Assembly: GCF_014270105.1 (NCBI RefSeq)
Contig: NZ_JACNMF010000001.1
Coordinates: 186,001-250,000 of the forward strand
Origin: Hyunsoonleella aquatilis
GTDB taxonomy: Bacteria; Bacteroidota; Bacteroidia; Flavobacteriales; Flavobacteriaceae
DNA: 64,000 nucleotides
Reading direction: 5' to 3'
In this document: positions 17,594 to 26,870 of the stretch, piece by piece
How the letters are laid out: the number at the start of each line of letters is the position of its first letter
How positions within the stretch are numbered: position 1 is the first letter of the stretch
Position numbers and translations under genes: made by a program
The notes under the pieces: model-generated
What the model was told of the DNA's origin: nothing
Database searches by the model: none
The model's input: only the letters and a program-made list of their open reading frames with translations

Positions 17594-17617
17594 GTCATTC
17601 CTGCGCAGGCAGGAATC
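17594..17617. repeat. Short palindromic dispersed repeat
   Basis: GTCATTCCTGC followed by an inverse arm: ATTCCTGC (17597-17604) and GCAGGAAT (17609-17616). It lies between the convergent carbonic anhydrase and murI genes and could serve as a bidirectional terminator. It shares the GTCATTCC start with the other repeats here. Confidence 0.6.
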
Positions 17618-17631
17618 CACAACTCAAAAGA

Positions 17632-18411
17632 TTAAAATTTTAGGTAATCCACCTGATACTTCTGACCTAACAAAGAACTCATGACTTCAACATTACCATT
17701 TGTAAAAAATTGAAGTTTTGGTTTTGCCATTTCAGTGTTAAGCAATTCATGTTGCTCCAATATGGCTTTCGTCTGTCGGGCCACTGCTTCACCAGAATCA
17801 ATAATTTTAACATGGCTTGGTAATAAATCAACTAGCAACGGCATCAAATAGGGGTAATGCGTGCATCCTAAAACCAAATAATCAATATTAGCTTCCATCA
17901 TGGGTTTTAAATATTCCGATAGGAGCGTTTTCATTTCTTCGGAGTGTAGTTTGCCACTTTCTATCAATTCTACAATACCATTGCCAACCTGTTCAATCAC
18001 ATGGATATCTTTGGTAAAAAGCCCTGAGGTCTTTGAGAATAGGGCACTGGTTAGGGTGCCATGAGTAGCCAGAATACCAACGGCTTTGTTTTTCGTATGA
18101 AGTGCAGCCGGTTTTATCGCAGGTTCTATACCGATAAAAGGGACGTTATAATTTGTACGCAGGAAATCAATGGCATTTGTGGTGGCCGTATTACAGGCGA
18201 CTACGATAAGTTTGCAACCTTTTTGTAAAAGCAATTCTGTGTTTTTGACACTCAGTTCAATGATCTTGTCCGCACCTTTTGGGCCATAAGGTGCATTAAC
18301 ACTATCGGCTAAATAAATGGTGCTTTCGTAGGGCAATAAGTGATGAATTTCCTTCCAAATAGAAGTACCTCCAACACCAGAATCAAAAATGCCAATAGGG
18401 GAACTGCTCAT
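17632..18411 (-). CDS. murI: Glutamate racemase
   Basis: Converts L-glutamate to D-glutamate for peptidoglycan synthesis in the cytoplasm. The 259-residue protein has the family N-terminus IGIFDSGVGG (6-15) and the two catalytic cysteines, Cys73 in VACNTATTNA and Cys183 in LGCTHYPYL. Length is typical. It is the last gene of the envelope cluster, 161 bases after the ompH-like gene. A terminator hairpin at about 18517-18547 separates them, so murI may have its own promoter. Its presence next to bamA and ompH is a recurring arrangement in flavobacteria. Confidence 0.96.
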   Translation of the reverse strand: MSSSPIGIFDSGVGGTSIWKEIHHLLPYESTIYLADSVNAPYGPKGADKIIELSVKNTELLLQKGCKLIVVACNTATTNAIDFLRTNYNVPFIGIEPAIKPAALHTKNKAVGILATHGTLTSALFSKTSGLFTKDIHVIEQVGNGIVELIESGKLHSEEMKTLLSEYLKPMMEANIDYLVLGCTHYPYLMPLLVDLLPSHVKIIDSGEAVARQTKAILEQHELLNTEMAKPKLQFFTNGNVEVMSSLLGQKYQVDYLKF

Positions 18412-18516
18412 GCGAATTCAAAATGAAGTTTACTAATATATAAAGAGATCCTGATTTTCATCAGGATAAGTTCAACTAATTCATTAAAATCCAATTTTAA
18501 TAAAAGTTTCCCTAAA

Positions 18517-18547
18517 TTAAAAAAGCTGCCTTATAAAAGCAGCTTTT
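18517..18547 (-). terminator. Terminator of the bamA-ompH cluster
   Basis: Inverted repeat AAAAGCTGC/GCAGCTTTT (18521-18529, 18539-18547). On the minus strand it ends in a run of T, directly after the second ompH-like gene and before murI. Confidence 0.75.
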
Positions 18548-18572
18548 CCTAGTTTATTTCCTTTCGAAGTTA

Positions 18573-19088
18573 TTATTGGATATTCAACGCTTTTTTAACA
18601 TCTGCTAATAAATCCTTACCGTCAGCCATTATGGTTGCACCTTGTGAGGAATCCAATACGTAATCAAAACCTTGGGCTCTAGCTACTTCCAAAATTTTCG
18701 CTTTAGCTTTTTCGGTAATAGGTTTTAATAGATCAAACTCTTTTTTCTGTAAATCCTGTTGCGCTTTGGCTTGGTACTGACGGATGTTTTGCTCCATTGT
18801 TTGTACCTCTTGAGCGCGCTTGGTATTTTCTTCTTGGGTCTTGGTCGCCGCTTCCGCATCGTATTGCTTTACCTTGGTTTGGAACTCGTTACCCATATTT
18901 TGCAAATCCGTTTGATAGGTTTTGGAAAGGGTTTCCAATTGCGACTTCGCCTCTGCCATCTCTGGCATAGCTTGAATTAATTCCTGGGTATTTATATGCG
19001 CAATTTTGCTTTGGGCCCCTACAAAACCAATCGATCCTATGCATAAAGCAGTTGCTACTAAAAGTGTTTTAAAATGTTTCATTTTCAA
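18573..19088 (-). CDS. OmpH/Skp family periplasmic chaperone
   Basis: Periplasmic chaperone for unfolded outer-membrane proteins. The 171-residue protein has a signal peptide (cleavage after VGAQ near residue 26), a short beta body (KIAHINTQELIQAMPEM) and long coiled-coil tentacles (about 45-120). The C-terminal DYVLDSSQGATIMADGKDL returns to the body, as in Skp (161 residues). It lies 30 bases downstream of a longer homologue and just below bamA, whose product receives its clients. Confidence 0.92.
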   Translation of the reverse strand: MKMKHFKTLLVATALCIGSIGFVGAQSKIAHINTQELIQAMPEMAEAKSQLETLSKTYQTDLQNMGNEFQTKVKQYDAEAATKTQEENTKRAQEVQTMEQNIRQYQAKAQQDLQKKEFDLLKPITEKAKAKILEVARAQGFDYVLDSSQGATIMADGKDLLADVKKALNIQ

Positions 19089-19118
19089 AAATGTATTAAT
19101 GTGTTATAATTTTAAAGT

Positions 19119-20222
19119 TTAATTGTTTTTTATACTGTCTCTCGCTTTTTGTCTTTCTTCAAGAGCTTTTTGGCGCTCTTCTAATATTTTCTTTTTTCGC
19201 TCTTCCAATGCCTTTTTCCGGGCCTCACGGTCGGCTAATTTCTTTTGACGGTTTTCCTCAATCAGTTGCTCTCTGGTTTTGGTCTCGCTTTGCGATTCAG
19301 CTTCTCCAGTTTTTACTTCTGTCGTTTTCGCTTCCTCTGTCCCCGTACTTTCATTTTGTACAGTCTCTTCGCTTCCTATACTAGTTGATGTTTCCTCTGA
19401 ACCGGTCTCAGTTACTTTATTTCTGGCATCCAATTTGGCCTGCCTTGCTTTTTCGCGTTCTTCCAATATTTGTTGGCGTCTTGCCTCGGCTTCCAGTTTT
19501 TTCTTTTCGCGTGCTGCTAAAATTTCCTGTCTGCGCTTTTCCACTGCACTTTCGCGCGCCTCCTTTTTCTCTTCCAAGGCTTTTTGGCGTTCCTCCAGTT
19601 CATAATTAATATCGGGAACTACCTCCTCCTTTTCAGCAGCCTTACGTTGGGCCCTGCTTTGCGCTTGCTTTCTTTTGGATGACCTTGTAATCACTCTCAA
19701 TACTTGATCACTTATATCGTATTGTTTGGCTGAATAGAGCATCACTACGTCGGCTGATTTGTCAAAAATAAAATCGTATTTTCTACTTTCTGCCATATCT
19801 TGTACTGCTGCAAAAATTTGATCTTGAATAGGTTGCATCAACTGTTTTTGTTGAATCATCAAATCCCCGTTTGGGCCAAACCGCTTTTGCTGATAGTCTA
19901 GTATTTCTTTTTCCTCATAGGCGATATCCTCCTCGCGCTCCTCGATCAGCTCATTGGTCAACAGCACCTTTTCGTTGCTCAGATCCTTACGTTTTTGAGC
20001 TATTTCTGAAAGCTTGCCTTGAATTTCATTCTTCCATTTTTGAGCTTTCGCATCCAATTGGGTCATGGCCTCCTGATATTCCGGCACTTTTTCCAGGATA
20101 TATTCCGTGTCGATATATGCTATTCTTACACCACGCTGAGCATGAGCGGAAATACTAAGCATTACTGCTACCGTCAATAAAAAAAGAACGTTGTTTCGCA
20201 TCTGTAGTTTAAGTTTTATCAT
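19119..20222 (-). CDS. OmpH/Skp-like protein with long charged C-terminal extension
   Basis: A 367-residue relative of Skp. The N-terminal half (about 8-185) is a normal OmpH domain: signal peptide ending in AHAQ, then VRIAYIDTEYILEKVPEY, a coiled coil, and YDFIFDKSADVVMLYSAKQYD. Beyond it lies an extra 180 residues, almost only Glu, Lys, Arg, Gln and Ala, with repeated EERQKA, EARRQQI and REKKK patterns. A Thr/Glu/Ser-rich acidic spacer (about 268-312) sits in the middle. The extension is probably a long helix or disordered and roughly doubles the usual size. Starts at 20222 or 20201 are both possible; the latter gives the neater signal peptide. It lies between bamA and the short ompH gene. 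Confidence 0.88.
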   Translation of the reverse strand: MIKLKLQMRNNVLFLLTVAVMLSISAHAQRGVRIAYIDTEYILEKVPEYQEAMTQLDAKAQKWKNEIQGKLSEIAQKRKDLSNEKVLLTNELIEEREEDIAYEEKEILDYQQKRFGPNGDLMIQQKQLMQPIQDQIFAAVQDMAESRKYDFIFDKSADVVMLYSAKQYDISDQVLRVITRSSKRKQAQSRAQRKAAEKEEVVPDINYELEERQKALEEKKEARESAVEKRRQEILAAREKKKLEAEARRQQILEEREKARQAKLDARNKVTETGSEETSTSIGSEETVQNESTGTEEAKTTEVKTGEAESQSETKTREQLIEENRQKKLADREARKKALEERKKKILEERQKALEERQKARDSIKNN

Positions 20223-20379
20223 TTATAAATTCTAAAAACGACAGATGATTTATTTGCTGTTCTGCCACTATTTCGAATTACAATCTTCAAAATTAACGAA
20301 ATATAATCTTAAAAATTTTAATTCCAATCAAATCATCACACTGTTGTTAGAAAATATCGTGCCAAAAATAAAATTTTCT

Positions 20380-22974
20380 TTAAAATTGCTGACCGATAAT
20401 GAAGTGCGTTTGCCATCCGCTTTTTTCTGCATCACCCGGAATAGGATCGAAACCATGACCGAAATCTATACCCAGTAAACCGAAGGCTGGCATAAATATA
20501 CGCACGCCTACACCTGCCGACCTTTGAAGGTTAAATGGGTTATAATCCCTAAAATTATCATAAGAAGCACCACCCTCTAAAAAGGTTAAGGCAAAAATTT
20601 TGGCCGAGGCTTCCAAAGTTATTGGATAGCGCAATTCCAGTGAGAATTTATTATAAATGGTACCACCATCCCTACTTGAAAGCGATTGGTTTGGGTAACC
20701 ACGCAAGGCAATAACCTGCCTGCCGTCCAACGCAAAGTTGCCTAAACCATCACCACCTAAAAAGAAACGTTCAAAAGGGATTTCTCCTCTAGCATTATTA
20801 TAGGCGCCTAGAAAACCAAATTCAACAGTTGGTTTTAAAACCAAATTTTTGACAATCTCAGTATACCAGTCTCCTTTAAAATTGATTTTGTAGAACTCAA
20901 GCCATTTAAAACGTTCTTGGTCTATTTCAGATCTTCTTGTTGATGCCTCATTAAACTCTTTAGTTTCAGCAGGTGTAGGGTTTGAGTTCAGTCTGAAATT
21001 ATCTATTATTTGTTGCTTGTCCTTACGTTCATTATTCAAGGCTTCATAATCCACGCCATCAAACAAAGAGTAAGGAATAGAAAGTTTGGCCGTAACGTTA
21101 AAATTAGATCCACCTGTTGGGAATATTGGATCAATTCTTGTGTTATTTCGGCTTAGCCCTATGGTATATGATAGGTTTCTAGAACTACCGTTACCAAACG
21201 TAAAAAGCCCAGTGTTGTAGTTGTTCAAATCATAAAGCTGGAAGCTTAAAGCCTGCGAAAGAGTGAAATAATCGTCAGGAACGGTTAAGCGTTTGGCTAG
21301 ACCAAGAGTGATTCCAGTAATATTAAAACTTTGGTCGCGATCTGCGCCTCTGGTAACAGGGTCAAACAAAAACTGTTTGGTATGCGATATAGAGGTCGAA
21401 AACTGCACTGGACGTTTACCGCCTAACCATGGCTCAGAGAATGAAAAGCTATAGGTTTGGAAAAATCGGCTTGCTTGTAATCTCAAGGCCAATTTTTGAC
21501 CATCGCCCATAGGAATGGGCTTGTATGCATCTTTTTTGAAAATATCCTTAATCGCAAAGTTGTTAAAGGATAGCCCAAGAGTACCAATGAAGCCACCGCC
21601 ACCATAGCCACCTTGGAGTTCTATTTGACTGGATCCAGTTTCTTTTACAGTATATTCCACATCTACCGTACCTTCATTTGGATTAGGATTTTTGATATCC
21701 GGAGTAAGCTCCTGAGCATCAAAAAAGCCCAATTGCCCCAATTCACGAATGGTTCTCACTACATTGGACTTACTATACAATTGCCCGGGGCGGGTACGCA
21801 TTTCCCGGTAAATCACATGGTCATTAGTCTTATCGTTTCCAGAAACGGTAACATTATCAAAATAGGCAGGTTTACCTTCGGAAATACGAATTTCCATATC
21901 GATAACATTATTTTCGGCACTAACTTCCACAGGGTTTATGGTTGAGAACAAATAGCCATGATTTTGATACAAGTTGGTAATATCATCAGCATCCGGTTTG
22001 GAATTATCGGCAATACGTTCCTGCAACAATACGCCATTGTAGGTGTCTCCTTCTTTGATGCGCAGATAACGATTTAATTGTCGGTCCGTATAAACCGTAT
22101 TTCCTATAAAATCAATTTTTCCAAACTTATACAAAGTGCCTTCTTCCAATTTCAAATGGATAGAAATGGTCCTGTCGCTATTCACACTGATGCTATCTGA
22201 AATAATTCGCGCATCCCGATACCCGTTTTCAGCGTATTTATCAATTAAAGCAGATAAATCTGCCTGATAGGCTGAATCAATAAATTTTGAACGCTTATAA
22301 ACACGAAGCCGATTAATCTTCTTGGTACTTTTCATGGCCTTGCGCAGGTGTTTTTCCTTCAGCGCCGAACGGCCATCAAAGACAATATCCTTGATTTTTA
22401 CCTTTTGGCCCTTATCCACAGCTACAACCATATTCACTCTGGCCTTGTCCAACGAATCTTTAACCTCAATGGTATTGATATTCACCTTGGCGTTATAAAA
22501 TCCTTGCTTCCTGTATTTTTTAATTAAAAAGTTCTTTGTAGTGGTGATAAGGTTTTCCGTAACTTTCGTGCCTTTTTTCAACTTGTTGTCGTTGATTATA
22601 CCTTCCTTTTTTCCCTTTTTAACCCCGGTTATTTTTATCTCATTCAATTGTGGCAAATCTGAAAGCTGAATCTCTAAAAAGACATTATTGCCTTCAATAT
22701 TTTTTATGAAGATTTCAATATCGCTGAAGAGTTTGGAATTCCACAATTTTTTGATGGCATTGGCCACATCTTCGCCCGGAATCATGATTTCCTTGCCTTT
22801 TCTTAGGCCAGAATAGGCCACAATGGTCTGTTCGTTAAAACTGGTATTTCCGGACACCGAAACACCGGCCAAATTATATTTCTTGCTATTTTCGTATTGA
22901 ATATTCTGCCCATGAAGCGCGAAGCTAAGTGCTATAAGTACTAACGCTATACAATGTTTGAGGTAAGTTTTCAA
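20380..22974 (-). CDS. bamA: Outer membrane protein assembly factor BamA
   Basis: Central, essential insertase of the beta-barrel assembly machinery. It has about 864 residues: signal peptide, five POTRA domains (about 30-430) and an Omp85 barrel ending in the terminal Phe of IIGQQF, the beta-signal position. The barrel contains FSFSEPWLGGKRP and GGDGLGNFALDGRQVIALRGY, the latter being the Omp85 VRGY-type motif. The frame is open to 23013, but the TTG at 22974 gives a clean signal peptide (MKTYLKHCIALVLIAL) and begins 10 bases after the uppS stop, so I chose it. The gene is placed between uppS and two ompH-like chaperone genes. Confidence 0.95.
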   Translation of the reverse strand: MKTYLKHCIALVLIALSFALHGQNIQYENSKKYNLAGVSVSGNTSFNEQTIVAYSGLRKGKEIMIPGEDVANAIKKLWNSKLFSDIEIFIKNIEGNNVFLEIQLSDLPQLNEIKITGVKKGKKEGIINDNKLKKGTKVTENLITTTKNFLIKKYRKQGFYNAKVNINTIEVKDSLDKARVNMVVAVDKGQKVKIKDIVFDGRSALKEKHLRKAMKSTKKINRLRVYKRSKFIDSAYQADLSALIDKYAENGYRDARIISDSISVNSDRTISIHLKLEEGTLYKFGKIDFIGNTVYTDRQLNRYLRIKEGDTYNGVLLQERIADNSKPDADDITNLYQNHGYLFSTINPVEVSAENNVIDMEIRISEGKPAYFDNVTVSGNDKTNDHVIYREMRTRPGQLYSKSNVVRTIRELGQLGFFDAQELTPDIKNPNPNEGTVDVEYTVKETGSSQIELQGGYGGGGFIGTLGLSFNNFAIKDIFKKDAYKPIPMGDGQKLALRLQASRFFQTYSFSFSEPWLGGKRPVQFSTSISHTKQFLFDPVTRGADRDQSFNITGITLGLAKRLTVPDDYFTLSQALSFQLYDLNNYNTGLFTFGNGSSRNLSYTIGLSRNNTRIDPIFPTGGSNFNVTAKLSIPYSLFDGVDYEALNNERKDKQQIIDNFRLNSNPTPAETKEFNEASTRRSEIDQERFKWLEFYKINFKGDWYTEIVKNLVLKPTVEFGFLGAYNNARGEIPFERFFLGGDGLGNFALDGRQVIALRGYPNQSLSSRDGGTIYNKFSLELRYPITLEASAKIFALTFLEGGASYDNFRDYNPFNLQRSAGVGVRIFMPAFGLLGIDFGHGFDPIPGDAEKSGWQTHFIIGQQF

Positions 22975-22984
22975 TAAGAAGGTA

Positions 22985-23725
22985 TTAGCTAAGTTGCTCA
23001 CTTGTTTTCCCAAATCGTCGTTCTCTTTTTTGATATTCTATAATCGCTTCATACAAATGTTGCTTGGTAAAATCTGGCCAAAGTACGCTTGTAAAGTACA
23101 ACTCAGCGTAGGCTATTTGCCAAAGCAAAAAATTACTAATACGTTGTTCGCCACTGGTCCTGATAAGCAAATCCACGTCTGGCAAATTTTGCGTGTAAAG
23201 ATGCTTATTAATAATCGATTCATCAATAGCATCGGGCGAAATTATATTATTTTTAACGTTATTGCTAATTTCTTTAACGGCGTTTAACAGTTCCTCCCGT
23301 GAACCGTAGCTCAGTGCCAAGGTCAGCGTCATGCGACTATTATCTTTGGTGCGCTCCATCACTTCTGAAAGTTCTTTGTTCACTTTTTCGGGGAGCGAAT
23401 TGAGGTTGCCGATTGCAGACAACTTGATATCGTTGTCCTGAAGGGTTTTAATTTCCCTTTTTAACGATGAAATCAACAGCTTCATCAAGGTTTTTACCTC
23501 TAGTTTTGGACGATTCCAGTTTTCAGTGGAAAAGGCATATAGCGTTAGGTTCGATACGCCCAGTTCGGCGCAGGCCTCCACAGTTCTACGTACCGCTTTG
23601 GTGCCATTTTCGTGACCAAAAGCACGTACCATACCCTTTTGCTTTGCCCAACGTCCATTGCCGTCCATGATGATGGCGATGTGCCGGGGTAAAGCATTAA
23701 GCAGTATGTTGTCCTTTAAATCCAT
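22985..23725 (-). CDS. uppS: Isoprenyl transferase (undecaprenyl diphosphate synthase)
   Basis: Makes the C55 lipid carrier used for peptidoglycan and O-antigen by cis-condensing isopentenyl diphosphate on farnesyl diphosphate. The protein has 246 residues with the signature HIAIIMDGNGRWAK (15-28), in which Asp21 is catalytic. Other conserved parts are the NLTLYAFSTENWNRP segment and DLLIRTSGEQRISNFLLWQ near the C-terminus. The ATG at 23725 overlaps the stop codon of the DUF6089 gene by one base (TAATG), so the longer upstream reading is not needed. Coupled translation with its neighbours is likely. Confidence 0.96.
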   Translation of the reverse strand: MDLKDNILLNALPRHIAIIMDGNGRWAKQKGMVRAFGHENGTKAVRRTVEACAELGVSNLTLYAFSTENWNRPKLEVKTLMKLLISSLKREIKTLQDNDIKLSAIGNLNSLPEKVNKELSEVMERTKDNSRMTLTLALSYGSREELLNAVKEISNNVKNNIISPDAIDESIINKHLYTQNLPDVDLLIRTSGEQRISNFLLWQIAYAELYFTSVLWPDFTKQHLYEAIIEYQKRERRFGKTSEQLS

Positions 23726-24414
23726 TATTCTACACAGTAGCAGGGATTTTCCCCAAATGTATACGTTAGCGTAATGCCCGAAAACATGTACCAATCGTTA
23801 TTGTTGATGTTGCCAATACTGAACTGCGCCCTTCTAAATTCCCCATCGGGAACACTTCCGTCAATTTCATCAGTAAAGGTATACCTCGCACCAACTTCCA
23901 AACCTAAAATAAAATTCTCGATAAAACGCATTTTAAAACCTAAAACCATGGGGATGCCGTAAGCCCAACTCTCACTGTTTTCGGAGGTCAACACTCCAGC
24001 ATTGTAGTAGTTGTTATCATGTTTCGCAATGCTAATTCCGGTGTACAAATATGGTGTAGCCACAGGTCGTCCCTCATGAAGGTTAAAGTCCATAAAGGTA
24101 AACTCCATACCCGCCGAAACTTCCATAACACTGGTATTAAAGCTCAGGCCTCGCTGTTGTCGTCTTGGGTCGTCAGATTCCGCGTCAATACCTTCCAGTT
24201 CACTGAAAATCAGCGACACACGATACGAATGTCGTTTACTTCTGTTCCATTTATAAATACCACCAATGGCAAATTGATTTGGGGAAATATAATCCGTGGC
24301 ACCAACATCGCCAATAAAGTTGCTCCCGCCCAAAAAAACACCGATTTCGTTGATTTGAGAGAAACTTAATTGCATGGTTAAGATGCTTATTATGAATAGG
24401 GTTACGTAGCGCAT
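23725..24414 (-). CDS. DUF6089 family outer-membrane beta-barrel protein
   Basis: Protein of 229 residues with a signal peptide (cleavage after SFSQ near residue 20). Alternating aromatic and polar strands suggest a small outer-membrane barrel. The N-terminal INEIGVFLGGSNFIGDVGAT is typical of the DUF6089 family, which in flavobacteria is regularly found in front of uppS and bamA. Near the end is WYMFSGITLTYTFGENPCYC. Function is unknown; the position suggests a role in outer-membrane biogenesis (inference only). The stop codon overlaps the uppS start. Confidence 0.88.
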   Translation of the reverse strand: MRYVTLFIISILTMQLSFSQINEIGVFLGGSNFIGDVGATDYISPNQFAIGGIYKWNRSKRHSYRVSLIFSELEGIDAESDDPRRQQRGLSFNTSVMEVSAGMEFTFMDFNLHEGRPVATPYLYTGISIAKHDNNYYNAGVLTSENSESWAYGIPMVLGFKMRFIENFILGLEVGARYTFTDEIDGSVPDGEFRRAQFSIGNINNNDWYMFSGITLTYTFGENPCYCVE

Positions 24415-24512
24415 AGCCTTTTAAAGTTTGCAAATATAATAAATAAGATGAGCCTATTACAATTTGAGGGAAATTGTATGAAGCTAAAACAGAAATAATG
24501 CGGAATTATTGT

Positions 24513-25397
24513 TTAGTTACGCTTGTCTTCACCCCAAAGCATTTTCTTCCTTAGGGTCTTTAAAAAGCTTTCATCCAGTAGGTCGATCATCTTAATTTTA
24601 AAATCTGCTTTTTTAATGGTGATCAGCGTATCGTTGTCCAGCGTAGCAATTCTAGAATCCAAAGACACCAAATGTTGTTCCTCCCTACCGTTGACGCGAA
24701 GCTGTATTTCAGTAGAATCTGGAATAATCAATGGGCGAGCACTTAAGTTATGGGGTGCAATAGGGGTTAGCACAAAACTATTGGTGCTAGGGGTAATTAC
24801 CGGGCCACCACAACTTAGGGAGTATCCCGTAGAGCCTGTTGGTGTTGAAATAATTAAACCATCGCTCCAATAAGAGGTTAGAAATTCGCCATCCAAAAAA
24901 GTTTCTACCGTAATCATGGAGGTGGTGTTTTTACGGCTTACCGCTATTTCATTTAAAGCAAAATTTAGCGGGAATATTTCATCGGTTTTGGGAGAGGTTT
25001 CAATGGAAAGCATACTGCGCTCGGAAACTTTGTACCTACCCTTGATGATGTTTTCCATCGCCTTTTCAATATCTTCCACCTGAATGGTAGCCAAAAACCC
25101 TAAGCGACCGGTGTTGATGCCAACAATTGGGATATCTAAATTGGTTACAAAGGTAATGGCTCTTAAAATGGTGCCGTCGCCACCGATACTCACCAGCAAA
25201 TCAAAAGACTCGTCCAGTTTTTCGAAGGTTTCAAAAGTGTCGTAAAAAGATTTTTTATGCGAAGAGGATTTTATCAATTCCGAAAAGTCGGATTCAATAA
25301 ATACTTCGGCATCTTTTTTTACCAAATATATCAGCAGCGTATCTAAGGATGTCAATGTAAACTTGTTGCTAAAACGTCCAAAAACGGCAATTTTCAT
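24513..25397 (-). CDS. nadK: NAD kinase
   Basis: Phosphorylates NAD to NADP using ATP, the only route to NADP. It has 294 residues from the ATG at 25397; a TTG two codons upstream is less likely. The diagnostic GGDGTILRA (72-80) and the glycine-rich STPTGSTGYSLSCGGP segment, with its Asp and Tyr, form the active site. Length is standard. It follows the CBS-domain gene by 10 bases and precedes the DUF6089 gene by 98 bases, at the head of the conserved envelope cluster. Confidence 0.96.
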   Translation of the reverse strand: MKIAVFGRFSNKFTLTSLDTLLIYLVKKDAEVFIESDFSELIKSSSHKKSFYDTFETFEKLDESFDLLVSIGGDGTILRAITFVTNLDIPIVGINTGRLGFLATIQVEDIEKAMENIIKGRYKVSERSMLSIETSPKTDEIFPLNFALNEIAVSRKNTTSMITVETFLDGEFLTSYWSDGLIISTPTGSTGYSLSCGGPVITPSTNSFVLTPIAPHNLSARPLIIPDSTEIQLRVNGREEQHLVSLDSRIATLDNDTLITIKKADFKIKMIDLLDESFLKTLRKKMLWGEDKRN

Positions 25398-25407
25398 GTA
25401 CAAATGT

Positions 25408-26082
25408 TTAAATATTCAAATATTTATTGAGGTAGTCCGACCGCTCTTTTAAACTTTGGGTAAAATTATCTTCTTTATGGACAGTGGCAATATTGTAGCT
25501 GTAGCGCCTAAAGCTTTGAATAATGTCGTTCAATCCTGTGCTACCAATTTTTAAGGTAACTTGCACCACATCGTTTTTAATTTTTGAAATAAATGCCCCA
25601 AGCAATTTGCCCCCATTAGATTCTACAATTTGACTGATTTCGCTAAAAGAATAATCATTGATGCCCTTTTCAACTACCAAAACACCACCGCTTTCAAAGA
25701 AAAAGGGCGATTCATTAAAAAGGCCGATGACGTCATTCAATTCGTAGTAACCTATATAAACGTTTTCCTCGTTTAAAATGGGCATTATGTTGGTGGAATT
25801 CTGTGCAAAAGCCTCCAAAACATCCAGCCAAATCGTAGTGTCCCGAACATAAAAATCTTCAATGGCATAAAGGTAGTCTTTCGCCAATTTGTTGCTTTCA
25901 AAACAATGCACGTCGGTTTCAAAAAACGTTCCTATAAAAACACCGTTGTCGTCCATTATGGGCAAATGCGTGTAGGTCAATTGATTGAATACCTCCTGCA
26001 ATTCACTTATTTTACTGCTACTTGGTAGGGGTTTGATGTCATTGATGACCAATTCCGAAAGTTTCATTGCTAGCGACTTCAT
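25408..26082 (-). CDS. CBS domain-containing protein
   Basis: Soluble protein of 224 residues. Two CBS motifs (about 15-70 and 80-135) carry HLPIMDDNGVFIGTFFETD and NIMPILNEENVYIGYYELND, the typical adenylate-sensing fold. An ACT-like C-terminal part (about 140-215) contains KGINDYSFSEISQIVESNGG. CBS pairs usually bind AMP, ATP or S-adenosylmethionine and regulate a partner. It lies 10 bases upstream of nadK, so a link to adenylate or NAD(P) status is attractive but unproven. This arrangement is common in flavobacteria. Confidence 0.88.
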   Translation of the reverse strand: MKSLAMKLSELVINDIKPLPSSSKISELQEVFNQLTYTHLPIMDDNGVFIGTFFETDVHCFESNKLAKDYLYAIEDFYVRDTTIWLDVLEAFAQNSTNIMPILNEENVYIGYYELNDVIGLFNESPFFFESGGVLVVEKGINDYSFSEISQIVESNGGKLLGAFISKIKNDVVQVTLKIGSTGLNDIIQSFRRYSYNIATVHKEDNFTQSLKERSDYLNKYLNI

Positions 26083-26154
26083 ACTGCAAATTAATCAAAA
26101 AAATGCTACTTAAGCCTGTTCTAGTTTGTATTTTTGTGCGGTAAAAATGAATTG

Positions 26155-26868
26155 ATGACCAAGCTAAGCGTTAATATCAACAAGATTGCTACCTTAAGGA
26201 ATTCCCGAGGGGGTGATGTGCCCAATGTGGTAGAATTTGCCAAGGACGTGCAACGTTTTGGTGCCGAGGGGGTTACTGTTCATCCAAGGCCGGACGAACG
26301 CCATATCCGCTATCAGGATGCACGGGATTTAAAGCCGGAGGTGTACACCGAGTTTAATATTGAAGGCAATCCGATTCCTTCTTTTATGGACTTAGTTTTA
26401 GAGGTAAAACCTACGCAGGTCACTTTAGTGCCCGATGCTGAGGATGCTATTACGAGCAACGCAGGTTGGGACACGATTAAACATAAGGATTTTTTGGTGG
26501 ACGTGATTTCGGAATTTCGGAATAACGGGATTCGTACTTCCATTTTTGTAGATCCGGTTTTAAAACAAATTGAAGGGGCCAAGGAAACGGGTACAGATAG
26601 AATTGAATTGTACACTGAAAGTTTTGCACATCAATATGGATTGGGTAATAAAGATGGCGTAAAACCATATACGGAAAGCGCCGTTTTGGCCAATGAATTG
26701 GGTTTGGGTATTAATGCAGGGCATGATTTGTCTTTGGATAATATTGAGTTTTTTAAACAAAATATTCCAAATTTATTGGAAGTATCTATTGGACATGCCT
26801 TGGTGGCTGAAAGTTTGTATTTAGGTGTGGAAAATGTGATACAGATGTATTTGAGGAAGTTAAAATAG
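26155..26868 (+). CDS. pdxJ: Pyridoxine 5'-phosphate synthase
   Basis: Condenses 1-deoxy-D-xylulose 5-phosphate with 3-amino-1-hydroxyacetone phosphate in the DXP-dependent vitamin B6 pathway. The TIM-barrel protein has 237 residues from the ATG at 26155; the open frame reaches a TTG at 26134, but the shorter form has the family N-terminus KLSVNINKIATLRNSRGG. GVTVHPRPDERHIR (47-60) binds phosphate and contains the catalytic region. LGINAGHDLSLDNI and ISIGHALVAESL-type segments (here VSIGHALVAESLYLG) lie near the end. A -7-like TATTTTTG is found at 26129-26136. Divergent from the CBS gene. Confidence 0.95.
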   Translation: MTKLSVNINKIATLRNSRGGDVPNVVEFAKDVQRFGAEGVTVHPRPDERHIRYQDARDLKPEVYTEFNIEGNPIPSFMDLVLEVKPTQVTLVPDAEDAITSNAGWDTIKHKDFLVDVISEFRNNGIRTSIFVDPVLKQIEGAKETGTDRIELYTESFAHQYGLGNKDGVKPYTESAVLANELGLGINAGHDLSLDNIEFFKQNIPNLLEVSIGHALVAESLYLGVENVIQMYLRKLK

Positions 26869-26870
26869 TA

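Noticed and set aside
19279-19609. Plus-strand ORFs inside the long ompH-like gene
   Set aside because: These are shadows of the Glu/Lys/Arg-rich coding sequence on the minus strand.
22985-23794. Longer uppS start upstream of 23725
   Set aside because: The extra residues are out of place for the family and overlap the DUF6089 coding region; the ATG at 23725 fits the TAATG junction.
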